The translations under genes and the position numbers were made by a program. Shown here piece after piece: positions 33,952 to 46,878 of a stretch of 64,000 bases of DNA (position 1 is its first letter; each line of letters starts with the position of its first letter). The stretch is from the NCBI RefSeq assembly GCF_037975245.1, contig NC_092576.1:19366111-19430110 (forward strand). The letters are read 5' to 3'. The stretch is from Apostichopus japonicus. Its lineage: Eukaryota; Echinodermata; Holothuroidea; Aspidochirotida; Stichopodidae. Below the pieces are notes generated by a model. That model was not told where the DNA came from. It was given only the letters and a program-made list of their open reading frames with translations, and did no database searches.

Positions 33952-35582
33952 AGCTAGTGGAAGGAAGTATTAATTCTTCAAGTACCTGACAGTTTGTTTT
34001 ATTTATTGTTTTATTTCACTGTCTATTAAGAGCATTTGCATTGAAAGTCAATGGCGACTACCAAGATCATAGTTAAATATTGCAAAAATCATACATCATA
34101 TTGCAAGATGTCATTAACAATAGGTACCACGTCATGCGAACGGTTATTCCTATAACCAAATATGTCAGGGTGAAAAACGGTAGGGAATGTTAGAGGGGTA
34201 GCTGGAGGTAGATCAATTGTCCTTTTCATTTCTGTGAAATTAAGTTAAGCTGCTAACTTTGTAACATATATAATGACAGTGGCGTATACATATGTACGAA
34301 ATATATATGTAGAGTATGCTGTAAGGACATATAATCGAAGTTGGTAGAGTAAAGCTATATCGTTTCTCCCCACTCAGAGAAATAACCAAATACGTATTAC
34401 AAAATTGTCTAAGTAAATTTGTGTTTTATTGAACTCCACAATCATCCATTTTTATCACACGGACATTTCGAGCAAATGCAGATACATTTACATGAATGTC
34501 AGTTCTTCTACCCTTGTTTCTTCAAGTTTAGTAGTACTAATAATGTTTAACGAATATCATGTGTTTCACTGCAACAATAGGAACAAAGTTTCAGTTCCCG
34601 ATATCTGTTAATATATTACTGTCATTAACCACGGATTGCAAGATTTTACATCGCACCTTTCTCTTTTCTAGGAAATAAAACATCGGGTTAACATTTCATA
34701 GATCAACTCGACATTAAGATACACGAAGGTGAAGAGTAAAGCAAACTTAAGGGACACTTTCAGACAACTAGAGATGAATACAGGTGTTATTCTTAAGATG
34801 TAATATGCTTACCGTACACAGTGGTTTCACATTTGTTGTAATTCGCAACAGTTGTTAATGTCCACAAATGAATACTATTGAGACATCTGCAAAAATGGTA
34901 GACTAATTAGTTGATTCTAAATATTGTGCTATATAGGGATGCTCAATTTCCCATATTTCCAAATTTGACCAATCGTAAACAATGGAGCGGTTCTCCTATT
35001 TGACAGAATTTGATCTAACTAGATGCATTATAGATCATCAATTAGTTTAATACAAAGAAAAGCTGATACCGTGTTCCCAATTTGAACCTGGTTGTATTCA
35101 AGCGTGTGTTGATTCCCATCCCTTTATATTTCATTTGGACGATACCCTTCCAATAAAAAGTTATTTTTCAGAATTTTTTGCTGCTATTTACAGTATTAAA
35201 TAACTCGCTTAATCAACAGTGACAGTGAATACGACAAGTGATTACTTTTGTCGTATGTTGCAGTAATTATTCGCGAATTTATGTTATTATTAGCAAAGTT
35301 ATATATCATATCGACCCGCACAGATCGTATTATATATTTTCGTGTCATCAGCAATAGAACATTCCTTGGACAGACTGGTTCCCTTGAGAAGGTACAATGT
35401 TAATTTATTTATAGTAGCTTAATCGTGTTCCATACGTAAGCAATAAAGTAGAAAGTGCTTGAACTAGTTCTAAGTAATACTTACATTGAAATGAATATGT
35501 AAGTCATATTGTCCTATTCAGAAATGTCGTCTGACAAAAATAACTGTCGTAAAAGTAAGTGAACTGAATAGCAAGTAACAAA
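29661..35582. other. spacer between retrotransposon relic and copy B
   Basis: No gene recognised. Contains a T run (about 30581-30601), a C-rich stretch near 30820-30865, clustered hairpins at 31380-31447, degenerate TCTCGTGAG-type repeats at 31760-32110, promoter-like words near 32603-32668 and a TA microsatellite. Confidence 0.4.
33744..33950. repeat. (TA)n microsatellite with TCGA interruptions
   Basis: About 200 bp of TA with a few TCGA and TACA interruptions near 33837-33870 and 33915. Confidence 0.95.
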
Positions 35583-37057
35583 AACTACAAGGGACAAATT
35601 GATTGTCCGCAGCTGTTACTTGTAATTAACAATATCATCCCTGGCTTCCCTAGTCTACACAGATTACAAAAGGGGTGAATCTCTACATTATTTGGAGCAA
35701 TAACAAGTTGAGCGATGTCATATTGTATTAAACTACAAATCTATCTTGTTATATATAATCAAATAAATACACAGCCCTTGAATAATTCATATCGATATGT
35801 TATACATCATTCATGTACAACCAGTTGGGCATGTGAAATAACCCTGGTACACAGTATCGATCAAAGAAAGTAAAGTGTTGTATGAAGTTTATCATACCGC
35901 ATCCAGCTTCTTGATGCTCATTATAATATCTTCTTGTTTCAAATAGCGTAATCACATTCAAATGCAAGCATATCAAATTTTGCAAAGTGTTTTGAAATTG
36001 ACTGTTCCGTTACTTAGTATGTTGCAAACTAATGTTTATTACATTTATAGAGGTAATGTATCACATAATCAATACATCAGTGATGAGACTGTACTGAGCC
36101 CATTGGTTCGTACATTGTTTAGCTTATGACTGTTATCGTTACATGTGGTAATTATATATAGGTTTCTAGTGGTCAAACGACCAAAATCTCCGCTACTTTC
36201 GCATGAATGTAATGTTATGTACAACATTTTCCGTCGGATTTCCAAGTTAAAGACAACGAAAATAACCATACAACCATGAAAGACGACCAAGGTAAATTAG
36301 TATGTACTTTTCCTTTCTGTATTTTCAGTACTACAAGATAATGAAACGCGCAGATATGTGTAAACAAAAATGTTAACAGAATTAGGATTAATGTAATATA
36401 AGTGTTGAAAATCGTAGATTTTTGCTGAAATCACACAATATTAGTACAGAAAACAGAATGAATTTAGTTAGATATTTCAGATATTAAATGAAAAGGTAAA
36501 CTAAATGAAAATATGTTAAACCGCATTACATGTCCTTGCGATATAATACAAGGCTTAGTTGGCACACTGCAGATCTACCCAAAGCCATAGTTGGTTGTTA
36601 AGGTGAGAGTTACGTTGGAAATACTTTAACTGTATTTACTTTGTAAATAAAGATAAATTGAAAGTAGCTGCCAAGAGAAGTGAGACCGGATGTCCTGTAT
36701 TTAGTTTACAAAGCTATATGGCCGTTTAGTTCCTTTTCAACAATAACAACATATGAAAATGTCATTTAGGTGCCATCAACTAACTCAACAAGCATTTGCT
36801 TTTGACAATCTTCAGTATTGTAGTAGCATATATAATAAATGCAACGTACAGGCATGTTTAAGTATAATGCCGATAATTTGATTAAACGATGCATAGAAAA
36901 TGGTAAACTGATTATATATGTCACGCAATGGTGATATTTTTTTACGTAAAAACAAGAGTAATGATTGTTACTGAAGTGTTTCTCCGTGACCTAGGCTTTA
37001 AATAATTGGCTTGTAATAATAAAGATGCTGTTTTGAGGGTTCCTGATCAGCTTAAGA

Positions 37058-37132
37058 TTACACAATCACGTCATAATCCTGCATTTCTGTTAGGTAGCAG
37101 TTGAGAAGTTCATGACACACCATGTAATCCTC
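37058..37132 (-). pseudogene. copy B exon: C-terminal PTP helix and stop
   Basis: 75 bp, 24 codons plus TAA. EDYMVCHELLNCYL then the same YDVIV ending. Acceptor tttcag present. Confidence 0.8.
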
Positions 37133-37510
37133 CTGAAAAAGAAAAAAATGGAAACGTTGCTCAAACTATGACAGAATGTTCTGGATGAAATACCAGGTGT
37201 CTTATTAAAATGAAACGTTTGAAATGCTAAACAAAATTAGAACAAATGGGATAACTACAAAGCTGTCACTATCAATGACTGATTCTTTAGTACAGTGATC
37301 TCGGAAACAGTGGATTTAATGGGGAAAGAAGAAATTACGAACTTTGAATTGATGCAAAGCAGTTACTGCGTGCACGATTCACAAGTTGGGCAGAATGTTT
37401 TAAAAATAATACTTTCTCAACTGCGGTTGGCTAATAGGTTTACCCAACGTTTTGTTAATTAATATAATAACATTTAACCAACAACCATAAACTAGTTGGG
37501 GAACATGTAA

Positions 37511-37798
<288 letters not shown>

Positions 37799-39200
37799 GG
37801 TTTGTTGGGAAACGTTTGCCAATGTTTGGTAAAGGCCAGAGATGAATTTACCAGAAATATCAAACTGGAAGATGTGAGTGAAAAGTATAGAAAATAAGGA
37901 TATAATTACGTGAAAGCGTAATGCCATAACAACAGGGAACATTATTTTTTGCCGGTGTATTGGAGCCTTGACATATTGGCTGTCATTAAATTTTAACTTA
38001 ATTTTCTAAGCACATTTTCAGTGTAATGTATGCCTTACAATCACTGGTAGCTATCAGTTGTTGTATTTATCAATAGTATCTTGTTAATTTTACCTCTTCT
38101 GATGTACAATGCTTTAATTACATTTAATGTAAAGACAATTGTACAATTAATACACTTTGTATGGTTCATATCAATTGTCTATGAAAACTGAGTTTGTTTT
38201 CTAATTACATCATTGTTTGACATAACTTTCAGCACAAAGTCCACACTAAGTCTTGAAAAACGAAGTCGGAGCCAATTAGTATCAGTAAGTGCAAAAACGT
38301 GGCATAAGTAAAGTGGATATTCCCAAGAAATCTCGAATTTAATGTTTAATGAATATGGTCCTTTTTAAAATTGATTTGAACAATGCCCTCTGCATAAAAT
38401 CAATATTACTTTTAATATTAGTTTTTAACAAAGTATACCATAAACATAATTCTTGACACATAAAGACAGTGGTTTTATTGTTATGTACCACAGTGCGTTG
38501 GTGTATGTCTATGCCAGAGAGTAGACATATTGTGAAGGTGAATATATTGGAAACTAGACTAGCTATAAAATAAAATAGAATACACTCAAATGTTTCTTTT
38601 CTAAGACATATTCAAATTAAAGTATGCTTAAACCATTTTTTTTTATTATACATGGATGGCAGAAGCTAGTCGAGAAACATCTGGGCTTTTAACTTTGACC
38701 AATGTTGTTATTTTAAAGTAACGTCCTTATCTTGGTTATTTGCATTCGCCTTCTAGCATCTCAACTGGCGTCGGAGTTCAATGTGGGCCCGACTTAAAAA
38801 AGTACAAATAGCATTTATTAACAATATTGGCCAATACATGAGCCATTTTGTTTTTGGTAAATAAGGATACCCAACTATTTAGACTGTGAACTGGTCATTT
38901 CTGTCCAAATATATCTCTGGAAATTTCTAACTTTTCAATATTTTCAGCGCGTATGTTTATTGTGTAAATATTAATGAATAGACTGCTGAAGGGTAAAATA
39001 CTATATAACGCTACAATGCCATGCGTTTCTTGTTTTTGTTTTTTTGCAAAACTTCTCATATTTGGTTACAGATTGGGTAGAGGCGGGAGGTTACATGGTG
39101 ATGATAGTTAGCTATTATTTTATACACTAGCACCAGCAAAGCTCAAGCTCATATTTACTGTATTATCGTAATATTGTTGTTTTCAGTCTACGACATATAC

Positions 39201-39336
39201 CTTTGTGATAATCGCATTGGGGTTGCACACTTTGATATTTTTAACAGTGTCAAACACTTGTATCGTTTGTCGCTCCTTCATCCTGTTAATCTCAGAACAA
39301 ACAGTCACGTAAATTCCACTTCTGGATGCACCATTT
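39201..39336 (-). pseudogene. copy B exon: PTP-like, NGASRSG loop
   Basis: 136 bp, open. NGASRSGIYVTVCSEINRMK is shared with copy A; one Lys to Glu change follows. Donor gtatatgt. Confidence 0.82.
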
Positions 39337-39987
39337 CTACAAAAACAAATCCACGCAAAACACATAAGTTACAAACATAAGTTGCACACACAAAACACAA
39401 AAGTTAAACTTAACTTTTATTTTAATAAGCACATTAAACTACATAGGGAGAATCAACGACACACGTTTATATGTACCACACATAGCATACATAATTGAAT
39501 GACCCGTCAACAATGGAATCGGTCACTGTTAATGGTAATGAGTCATGCCAACAGATCTATCTGTATTTAATTAGCAAGACAATGACGGTTTAAACTTGCT
39601 CGTTTCGTCACCTTAACGATCACACTTTAAAGGGGTAAAATGAAATGAGAACAGTAGTTGATACTGGAAAAATTGAAGATGTTACAATATGAAATCACAG
39701 TTGGTCTGAGACAAAATTTACTGATGGGATAGGATCAAATAGAACAACACATCAGGTAAAACAACTACTTTGTGTAGCTAGGATCATCAACTTAGAGAAA
39801 GCTGAGACAGTCGTACTCCTTGCATTGAGTATAAACTGCTGCAAACAGTTTAGCTATTTTACTTTGTCATTTTAAGTTAACAATTATTGTCTATTTTGTT
39901 ATAATTGTTCTCTCCGGAAGCAATTATGGTGTGATTTCCATGTTTGTGTAAGTTTTTACAACTTTCATCGCCGGATTAAGAACTTAC

Positions 39988-40115
39988 ATGCAATGCATTA
40001 ATGTTGCACCACGATTTCCAAATCCTATAGCTGCGATGAAATTTATAAGGGGTGTTAGGCTATCACCACTCTTTGGCCAGTTGTTCAGAATAAAGCGATT
40101 AACTTTGATAGATTC
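39988..40115 (-). pseudogene. copy B exon: PTP-like, WPK loop and catalytic Cys
   Basis: 128 bp, open. Also has NNWPKSG and ends LIHC, so the Asp to Lys change predates the duplication. Donor gtaagttc intact. Confidence 0.82.
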
Positions 40116-40272
40116 CTGTAAGCAAAACGAAAAAGCATGGAACAGTTTCGCTCTTCACAAGGTTTCCCTTCGATTTGATGTTAGCTTTGAATGCCTTATT
40201 ACTATGTCAAATAATAATAAGAATAATAAAGTAGGTAAATGCAAACAATTTATAAGCATATTACGGTCTTAC

Positions 40273-40401
40273 CCGATACGATCGGTGGGCAACCTGACAC
40301 TGATGGATTGTATAGAGCTGTTTTTTCTCAATGAGGCACGTGGATATTGTCATTGTTCCGATCTCGATGTCATTAACATCTGGCCAATATTTTATAGTAT
40401 C
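40273..40401 (-). pseudogene. copy B exon: PTP-like, KYWP
   Basis: 129 bp, open, phase 0-0. Encoded protein appears identical to copy A over this exon. Confidence 0.82.
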
Positions 40402-40694
40402 CTGTGTTGTGATACAATTCAAATCATATTGTTGACAGATTTCATCATACAGATTTGTCACGCAGATCAAAATCCTTCATATATTTATATCAGTATGACT
40501 ACAGCAATTGTGACATATTTTATTTGTGTTCGAAAGTAGAGTAAACTAACGAAAGGATTTTTCCTATGTTATTAACGTAATGGAAAAAAAATACCAAAAG
40601 ATACTAGTAATATCAGTTTTCTGTACAAACGTTCGAAGCGAGAAATATTAAAACTTATAAGGATAGTATGAAATGGCCTAATTGAATGAATTAC

Positions 40695-40829
40695 ATGATT
40701 TCCAGAGTCTGATTCATTCAACATAATAATCGTCTGACATTGATAGTCAAACACGAGTCGCCAAAAGTCTTCAACAGTATTCGGCAAAGGTGCCTGTGTC
40801 ATAATCAAAGTCTGATTCAATCCAGGAAT
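40695..40829 (-). pseudogene. copy B exon: PTP-like, TQAP and DFWR
   Basis: 135 bp, open, phase 0-0. [20 protein letters not shown] matches copy A apart from one Lys to Gln change. Confidence 0.82.
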
Positions 40830-41267
40830 CTGTAGACAAAGAAATACACACAAAAATATCTTTAACAATATAATAATAGCGCTTTGATAATTCCAGTTTA
40901 CATCTCAAGGCAAACATGAAGAAAGGAAACAAAAACTTCAAGTTGGTCGACCGCCTAACTCTGTTACTTATTGTAGTTATTTAAAATGACGCCAAAGAAT
41001 CATATTCCAGAGGAATTGTTCCGCTTTTAACCGAAGTAGGTGCTCTATTCAATGTTATTTAAATATATCCAAGTGGATACACGTGATTGCGATCCCAGCA
41101 AAGCATTTTCTACATAGCGATGGCAATCATACTCGTATAGCTCAGGTGGGTAGTGTACAGGACATATTATCCTGATTTCACTGGTTTGACTACCGAACTA
41201 GCCAAAATGTGTTTCTCGCTTTAGCTTCAACTTGAAGCACCGAATGCCTAACTATTTTTATACTTAC

Positions 41268-41347
41268 ATTCACGACAGAGGCATTAATGTAATCGTTTCC
41301 TCCCTGAGTGAGACACATGGATTTCAGCAAAGGTCGATGGTTGTCCA
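41268..41347 (-). pseudogene. copy B exon: PTP-like, DYINAS motif
   Basis: 80 bp, open, NDYINASVVN conserved, intact splice sites. Confidence 0.8.
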
Positions 41348-41754
41348 CTGTAAGGAGAAGTTGTAATATGACATTAAATTGACTACATAGGGAAGTGGTA
41401 GGCTATTCTCAACAATTTAAGTTGTGTCTGACGATCCAGTTTTCGCTATTTTATCTATGTTTACTGTTCCGCATTACTAAGTTTGTTGTCAACTGTTGAC
41501 ACTTTGACCTTAATTCCTAAGTTCATCAGCTGTCCGACGAATACATGTTGTCACATTCATTGTCAATTTAAACCTTTCATGAGACGTTTGACAGTTTAAA
41601 CTGATACTGTGTGCCTAAAAATGTCACCCTGTTAAGAATAGGAAAAGTATGCAAGGGTTTAAAGTTATTTGAATGAATATTTATACATGTGTTTGGTTAT
41701 TATCTTGTAACATGCAGTTTTCATTAATTTGTTCTTCCTCGTCGAGGTACTCAC

Positions 41755-41851
41755 GTGGTACAATATCTCCATATCTGTTCTTGTGCATGTTTTCAGGAGA
41801 TGCCCCAGAGAACGAGTTAACATTTGTGCTGGGACTTACTTTTTCCAAACT
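41755..41851 (-). pseudogene. copy B exon: start of PTP-like domain
   Basis: 97 bp, open. Encodes HKNRYGDIVP as in copy A; the linker before it has several substitutions. Confidence 0.8.
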
Positions 41852-42996
41852 CTGAAGATAAACACAAAAACAATATTTTACAGTAATTACTTAACAATAA
41901 ATGTTGCCTCATAAATAAAAGCCAGTGAAAATAAAATATTAAGTTTATGTGATATTTATTATCTCTTGTATAAAATGACAAGATTATTGTGGAAAATGAC
42001 AATACCATAATAAATGTCAATTTCCGCACGGCCTTTTGTGTTCCTCAGATGGTAACAACATATGTAAAAACAGTTAAACGAATACACGTATTAGTCTTTG
42101 TATCGAGTGCATTTTGCTTCTACCCGATAATGGTAATTGTATCTGTTTTGTCATATTTTGTGTGTGTTTTTTTCCTCTCCTGCTTGATGAGAACATACAT
42201 ATCTTCGATTAGTCTATTAATATTCAGCTGTTATATCTCTCAAATAATCGCTGTGTGTTCATGCAGTTTACACAATGTACATAGTGGTCCAGTTTTGCTC
42301 TTTCAATGACATTTCTTCTTGAATATATATAGGAGCAAGACATTTCAACAATGGGCATATTTTTATCCTTTAGTTAGCTGAGTAAATGAGTTCGTATTTG
42401 CAGGGTTAAGTCAATGGCTAATGTTGTGCAGCTATTGCCGAAACTGGGTTCGTGACAACGGTACTGGATAGCTGATTATTCTATAATGTCTTTATGTTCA
42501 ACCTTTCGCAAAACCTGTAAGACAACAGTTACATATTCAGTATAGTATTTAACCCACAGACGACACCATGTTGTTATGATATGAACGTATGGTGATAGTT
42601 TGTTTCTAAATACTGGCAATTATCTTGTAACCGATACTGTCTCGCCAAGTCCACGCTAAACAAACCGATCCTTATGGACAGGGCGGTTGTTATTTTCGTA
42701 ATGTATTTTTTTTAGGTTTATTTTCTCATAGACGACCTATTTTAATAATATCCTATAGAAAATCAACGACCATTTAAGTTACTCAAGATTCAATTTGATT
42801 GCATGATATCATGCCTATGTAGCTTTCCTTTACTCACATGTTACCCTCTAAGATGACACAAGACATTTTGTAATCGATGGCCTAAAAATAAAACATATTA
42901 AGTTTGAATATGTGCCCAACCTGTCGACAATTGTATAACAGTAATTTCACCTCTATTTTTTTTTGAATGATTTTTGCGTTATGTATTCATCATCAC

Positions 42997-43337
42997 CTTA
43001 AAGGTAGCCGATATCATTTCTTGAGCAGTAGAACTTCTCATGAACAACGGAAACCTGGAAACTGCCATCGGTTTCCTAAGAGAAAATTCATCATCAGCAT
43101 TGTTTTGGTACACTTGGACATCTTCCATGTTTTCGCATTTGTTGCTTTCTTGTTTTGCTTGAGCTCCTCCATCTTTACGAGTAGATAGAACTTCATATCC
43201 ATCAGTGGTGTCATCATTTCCTGTGGCTGACAGAATGCATTCCTCGTGTTTCTTAGAAGGAACATAGCGTACCACGTTGGTATGCCCACTATCTTTGCTC
43301 ACATTTTCATAGGCAAAAGGGGCTTCGTTTGTAACCT
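42997..43337 (-). pseudogene. copy B exon: juxtamembrane region
   Basis: 341 bp, open. Tyrosine sites are RYVPSK, GYEVLS (copy A YEIP) and VYQNNA, plus an extra FAYENV tyrosine. The ISRFPLFM stretch reads VSRFPLFM. Splice sites intact. Confidence 0.8.
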
Positions 43338-44000
43338 CTGTAAGAATGGAAAATTAGTTTTATTGAATACATATTAAACAAATTATGCAGGTGGTATGAA
43401 CAATCACACTCATTGTTTTAGCAGTTGGTCTAAGAAAATAAAATCGTATTGCAATTGCTCAATGGGAACAAAAGTTATTTTAATATCAACGATGGCTTAT
43501 AGATGGGTCATTGCGAATCAACGACATAACTCATTTCACAGCAAGTGACACACACACTCATTGAATACTTTGTACTAAATGATGATTGAACAAAAGTGGA
43601 CTGCAACCTTTATTTGGTATTATAGCAGTTCACTGAAAAGAAAGGATCAAATCTTATTAGACATTGATGGTTTTGTGTTAATGTTTTACTGATCTAAATT
43701 TATTAATAATGTAAACATTATGTGAACTGGCGGCAGTTAAGAAAAACATTGACTATAACGGGTTCAGAACAGTGAAATCATTAATGCGGGAAATGTAAGA
43801 CTGCGATTTCAAGACCAACATATGTGCTTCTTCTATATGAATGGTGCTAGTGTCTCCTGAAAATAAACAGCTTTGATAGTACTATAGGCTCTTGATAAAA
43901 TAAAATAGTAAATCTTTAAGGCCAACAGTATAGTGCAGCGTTGTTTGGCATTATATGTAGACAGATTTAATTAAAACCTACAAGAAACCTACAAACTAAC

Positions 44001-44068
44001 CTTTTGAGTCGTCTGCTTGTCGTTCCACAGTTTTAGGTTTGGATGTAGATCTCCTATATTTCCATATT
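44001..44068 (-). pseudogene. copy B exon: basic stop-transfer segment
   Basis: 68 bp, open, identical plan to copy A. The donor is gttagttt instead of copy A's gtaagttt, a weaker but still GT site. Confidence 0.78.
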
Positions 44069-44118
44069 CTTGAGAGGAAAAAAAGAACATAATTTTAAAA
44101 TTAATGAAATTATAGCGT

Positions 44119-44552
44119 GTAAAAGTAAGTCCCCCACTCCTTCTCCCCTTGTTCCCTCCCCTTTCACTCGTCCTCCTACAGCTCTCTTCCCCTCCTTTTT
44201 TCTCCACACCTTTCTGTCTTTGTCCCTCTCCAGTTTATTCCCTACCCTGTTCCTTTAATCCTCTCTTTGTCCCTCCGCTGTTTATCTCCTACCTCTCCTC
44301 TTTCCCTGTTGCTTTCTTCTCACCATCCATTGTCTACTTATAATCCCCTTTCATCTATCTCATTGAGTTCACCGTGCTCATTAACCTGTCTGTTTTCTGT
44401 GCGTGTTTTTGTCCCTTCTGTTACTGTACTTGTCATTTAGCCTCTGAAGAAGATCCTGCTAGGATCGAAACGTCAGGCCAACTTACTTTTACACATTCTA
44501 TTACACAGGCTCTCTAGTGGATAAGCAGTTTGCTAACAGTTTTATTTGATTT
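44119..44552 (+). mobile_element. Penelope-like insertion in copy B intron, 14-bp TSD
   Basis: 434 bp absent from copy A at the matching place. It is flanked by identical tgaaattatagcgt at 44105-44118 and 44553-44566, so it inserted after the duplication. It has a CT-rich 5' part and a complete hammerhead-like motif at 44440-44478. No ORF of a reverse transcriptase is present; it looks like a short non-autonomous or truncated copy. Confidence 0.8.
44440..44478 (+). ncRNA. hammerhead-ribozyme-like motif
   Basis: Order seen: GCCT / CTGAAGA / A / GATCC-TGCTA-GGATC / GAAA / CGTC / AGGC. CTGAAGA fits the hammerhead CUGANGA core, helix II is a perfect 5-bp hairpin, and GAAA and the cleavage triplet GTC are present. 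Helix I pairs GCCT with AGGC. Helix III is minimal (A-U and C-G with no loop), as reported for Penelope-like hammerheads that may work as dimers. Predicted cleavage lies between 44474 and 44475. Confidence 0.65.
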
Positions 44553-44601
44553 TGAAATTATAGCGTAACATCTAACCATGGCAACGTTTTTAGTGACTCA
44601 C

Positions 44602-44677
44602 CCGTAAACTGCAAGAAGAGCAATTATTGCCAGAGAGATCGTTCCAATTGTAACACCAACAATTAATCCAACGGATC
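44602..44677 (-). pseudogene. copy B exon: transmembrane helix
   Basis: 76 bp, open, same hydrophobic helix as copy A and intact splice sites. The intron on its 3' side carries the 434-bp Penelope-like insertion. Confidence 0.82.
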
Positions 44678-44709
44678 CTGAAGGGAAGAACAAAAGTTTA
44701 TATCATAAA

Positions 44710-44881
44710 GTTTCCTTTGATTGTTAGTAAAGGTGCGGATGTATATTGTGATGTTTCCTTTGATTGCTAGTAATGGTGCGGATGTATATAGTGATGATTC
44801 CGTTGATTGTTAGTTAAGATGCGGATGTATATAGTGATGTTCCATTGATTGTTAACGTGCGGATGTATATAGCAATGTTTC
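44710..44881. repeat. 43-bp tandem repeat in copy B intron
   Basis: Counterpart of 9248-9382 with one more unit: starts at 44710, 44753, 44796, 44839 and about 44876. Confidence 0.85.
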
Positions 44882-45232
44882 CATGGTGACCAGCATTTGC
44901 CGGATATGACTGTTTCATATCGTAACGTTACAACGATACCAATATCCTACGACTGATCTACAAAGACATCCTATAGTAATAATTATAATATGGTAACAAA
45001 TGACAGCAGTTTCATCATATTTTACTTGAAAAAGGAGAAAAAACAACCAAGTAAATGTACATGAATTTGTTTTGGTGATTTATCTAGTTCCCACACATAC
45101 TATTGACAGTGATTACAGCATAAAATAATGTTCGGGGACGCTACGATAAACTAGGACGTAGACAAAATAGTTAATGAACTATTTGTATCAAGTATAATGT
45201 TGCTCGATTCAGTAAGGAGTTGTTCTACTTAC

Positions 45233-45562
45233 CCGTACCATTCGATTTTGTTTTCACCATTTCCAAGATTGGCCCGGGGGGTCCATCCCCATTTAGCCCT
45301 TCTCTCACAGCTGCAACCCTGAAGTCATAGTCTGTGTCTGGTTTAAGTGACGTAATTATCACATCATAATTATCTTGATCATTGCTTGCATTTACTCTTA
45401 TAAAGGTACTTGGCCAATCACCGCTCTCCGACAGCTTGGTTAGTAACCTATATTCAACCACTGGGGGAGTCCCAACGTCGCCATCCCATACCGGCCAGGT
45501 AATTGTTAGCGAATTTGAGCTGCTAACACTAGCAGCTGGAACTGCTTGGTATTCTGGAAGTC
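45233..45562 (-). pseudogene. copy B exon: FN3 domain 3
   Basis: 330 bp, open, class 1-1, with intact splice sites. Nearly identical to the single FN3 of copy A; differences include DYDFRVAAVREG against YYDFRVVAVREG. Confidence 0.85.
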
Positions 45563-46072
45563 CTTAAAAAAAACACTACAAATTTAGTAAAAATTAATAT
45601 AAATAATGAACATCAGCTTTTGCAAACAGTCATATGGTAACACATTTCAAAAGATACAAAACAACAACATGATAACATCAAAAGTGACGAAAAAATGGTA
45701 AGTACATATCTTTTTTTTTATTTCGATGTTATGTCGGACGAAAGGATCGTTTCTGCGCAATAAACAATCACTGAGCAATTTCGCTGGTAATTGACTTTTC
45801 GGAAGGGCCAACAAAACTCAGTTCATCTCGCAAGTGTCATTAAGGAGTAGTAACGTTAAAAGTTAAAAAGCCTGAAAGTAGGGACTTTTTGGCAAACTAC
45901 CATTTAAAGACACGGAGGAAAAAAACTGTTCCGGGACGGATAATACTTAATCGTTGTCACTATATTACTTTCCTATAGTTGAATAACAACTCTTTAACGT
46001 TGTAAAGCTGTCAACTAAGCAACCGATAAATTATGCCATATAATTACTTAATTAAATAAATACTTAATTTAC

Positions 46073-46349
46073 CTCAAATATAGTTGAACGAAATCGTTGG
46101 AAGATTAACCAACATACTTGGAACAAAGTAGTAAATTGTATTACTACTGGAACTTTCCCCTACAGTCGTCTCTCGTGTCATTTGGATGCTGTAATTTCCT
46201 TCTACTTTGAGACCAGTCAACGTGAAGGAGGTGCTTGAAGGATCTTTTACCTCTTGTATGCCTACATGTGACGGTTCCAAGTTAATTGATGCATAGTAGA
46301 TAGTTTACAAAGTCACACCATCACTACATGAACTACCACCAGTTGGAAG
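46073..46349 (-). pseudogene. copy B exon: FN3 domain 2, second half, two stops
   Basis: 277 bp, phase 0 in, phase 1 out, which fits both neighbours exactly. The FN3 pattern is TIYYASINLE, FTLTGLKVEGNYSIQM and SNTIYYFVP. The frame is broken by TAA at 46305-46307 (just before TIYY) and TGA at 46074-46076 (next to the donor gtaaat). The good phase fit shows it was once a working exon. Confidence 0.7.
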
Positions 46350-46810
46350 CTAAGTAAAAACAGAACGGATTAAATTTAAATTTGAATTGTAAAACATTGA
46401 GTGGTCGTATGCTTTAGGGAAACCAATTTCCACTATATATTCTCACCACCCAGTTTATCAGAGTGTAAAAATGGCTTTTCTCTGTACGATTTCTCCTTGA
46501 AAAAAACGTCTCACTGTTATGTAAGGCAAAAGCAAGAGTGATACATATATAAAAGTGAAATAAAGGCAGTATGCAGCAAACTCAATGCAGCCCTAATGTC
46601 CCAGTAACTAAGGTTAACAGCACTACCGATCTACAATACATTCATTAACTTAAAAAAAAAGTGCTTCTAAATATTTCATTTCTGCACCATAACTACAGCT
46701 ATTATGTTAAATAACATTCAACAGTGTTATTGAGTATTCCACAAATAATGACATCATAATATACGTGGAGAATAACATGATAATTGCATTGAAAATAAAA
46801 TTATGTGCAC

Positions 46811-46878
46811 CTTCCAAGATATTTTCACATTTTCCTGATCATCTCCAGCGACTTCTGCCGTAACATTCATTGGTCCAT
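46811..46878 (-). pseudogene. copy B exon: FN3 domain 2, first half
   Basis: 68 bp, open. Encodes GPMNVTAEVAGDDQENVKIS then WK, an FN3 A-B strand pair ending at the conserved Trp. The acceptor follows gatcaag and the donor is gtgcac, both weak. Phase 1 in, phase 0 out. Confidence 0.65.

Noticed and set aside
39988-40539. 183-residue plus-strand open frame
   Set aside because: It runs antisense across two PTP exons of copy B and their intron; the minus strand has the motifs and splice sites.
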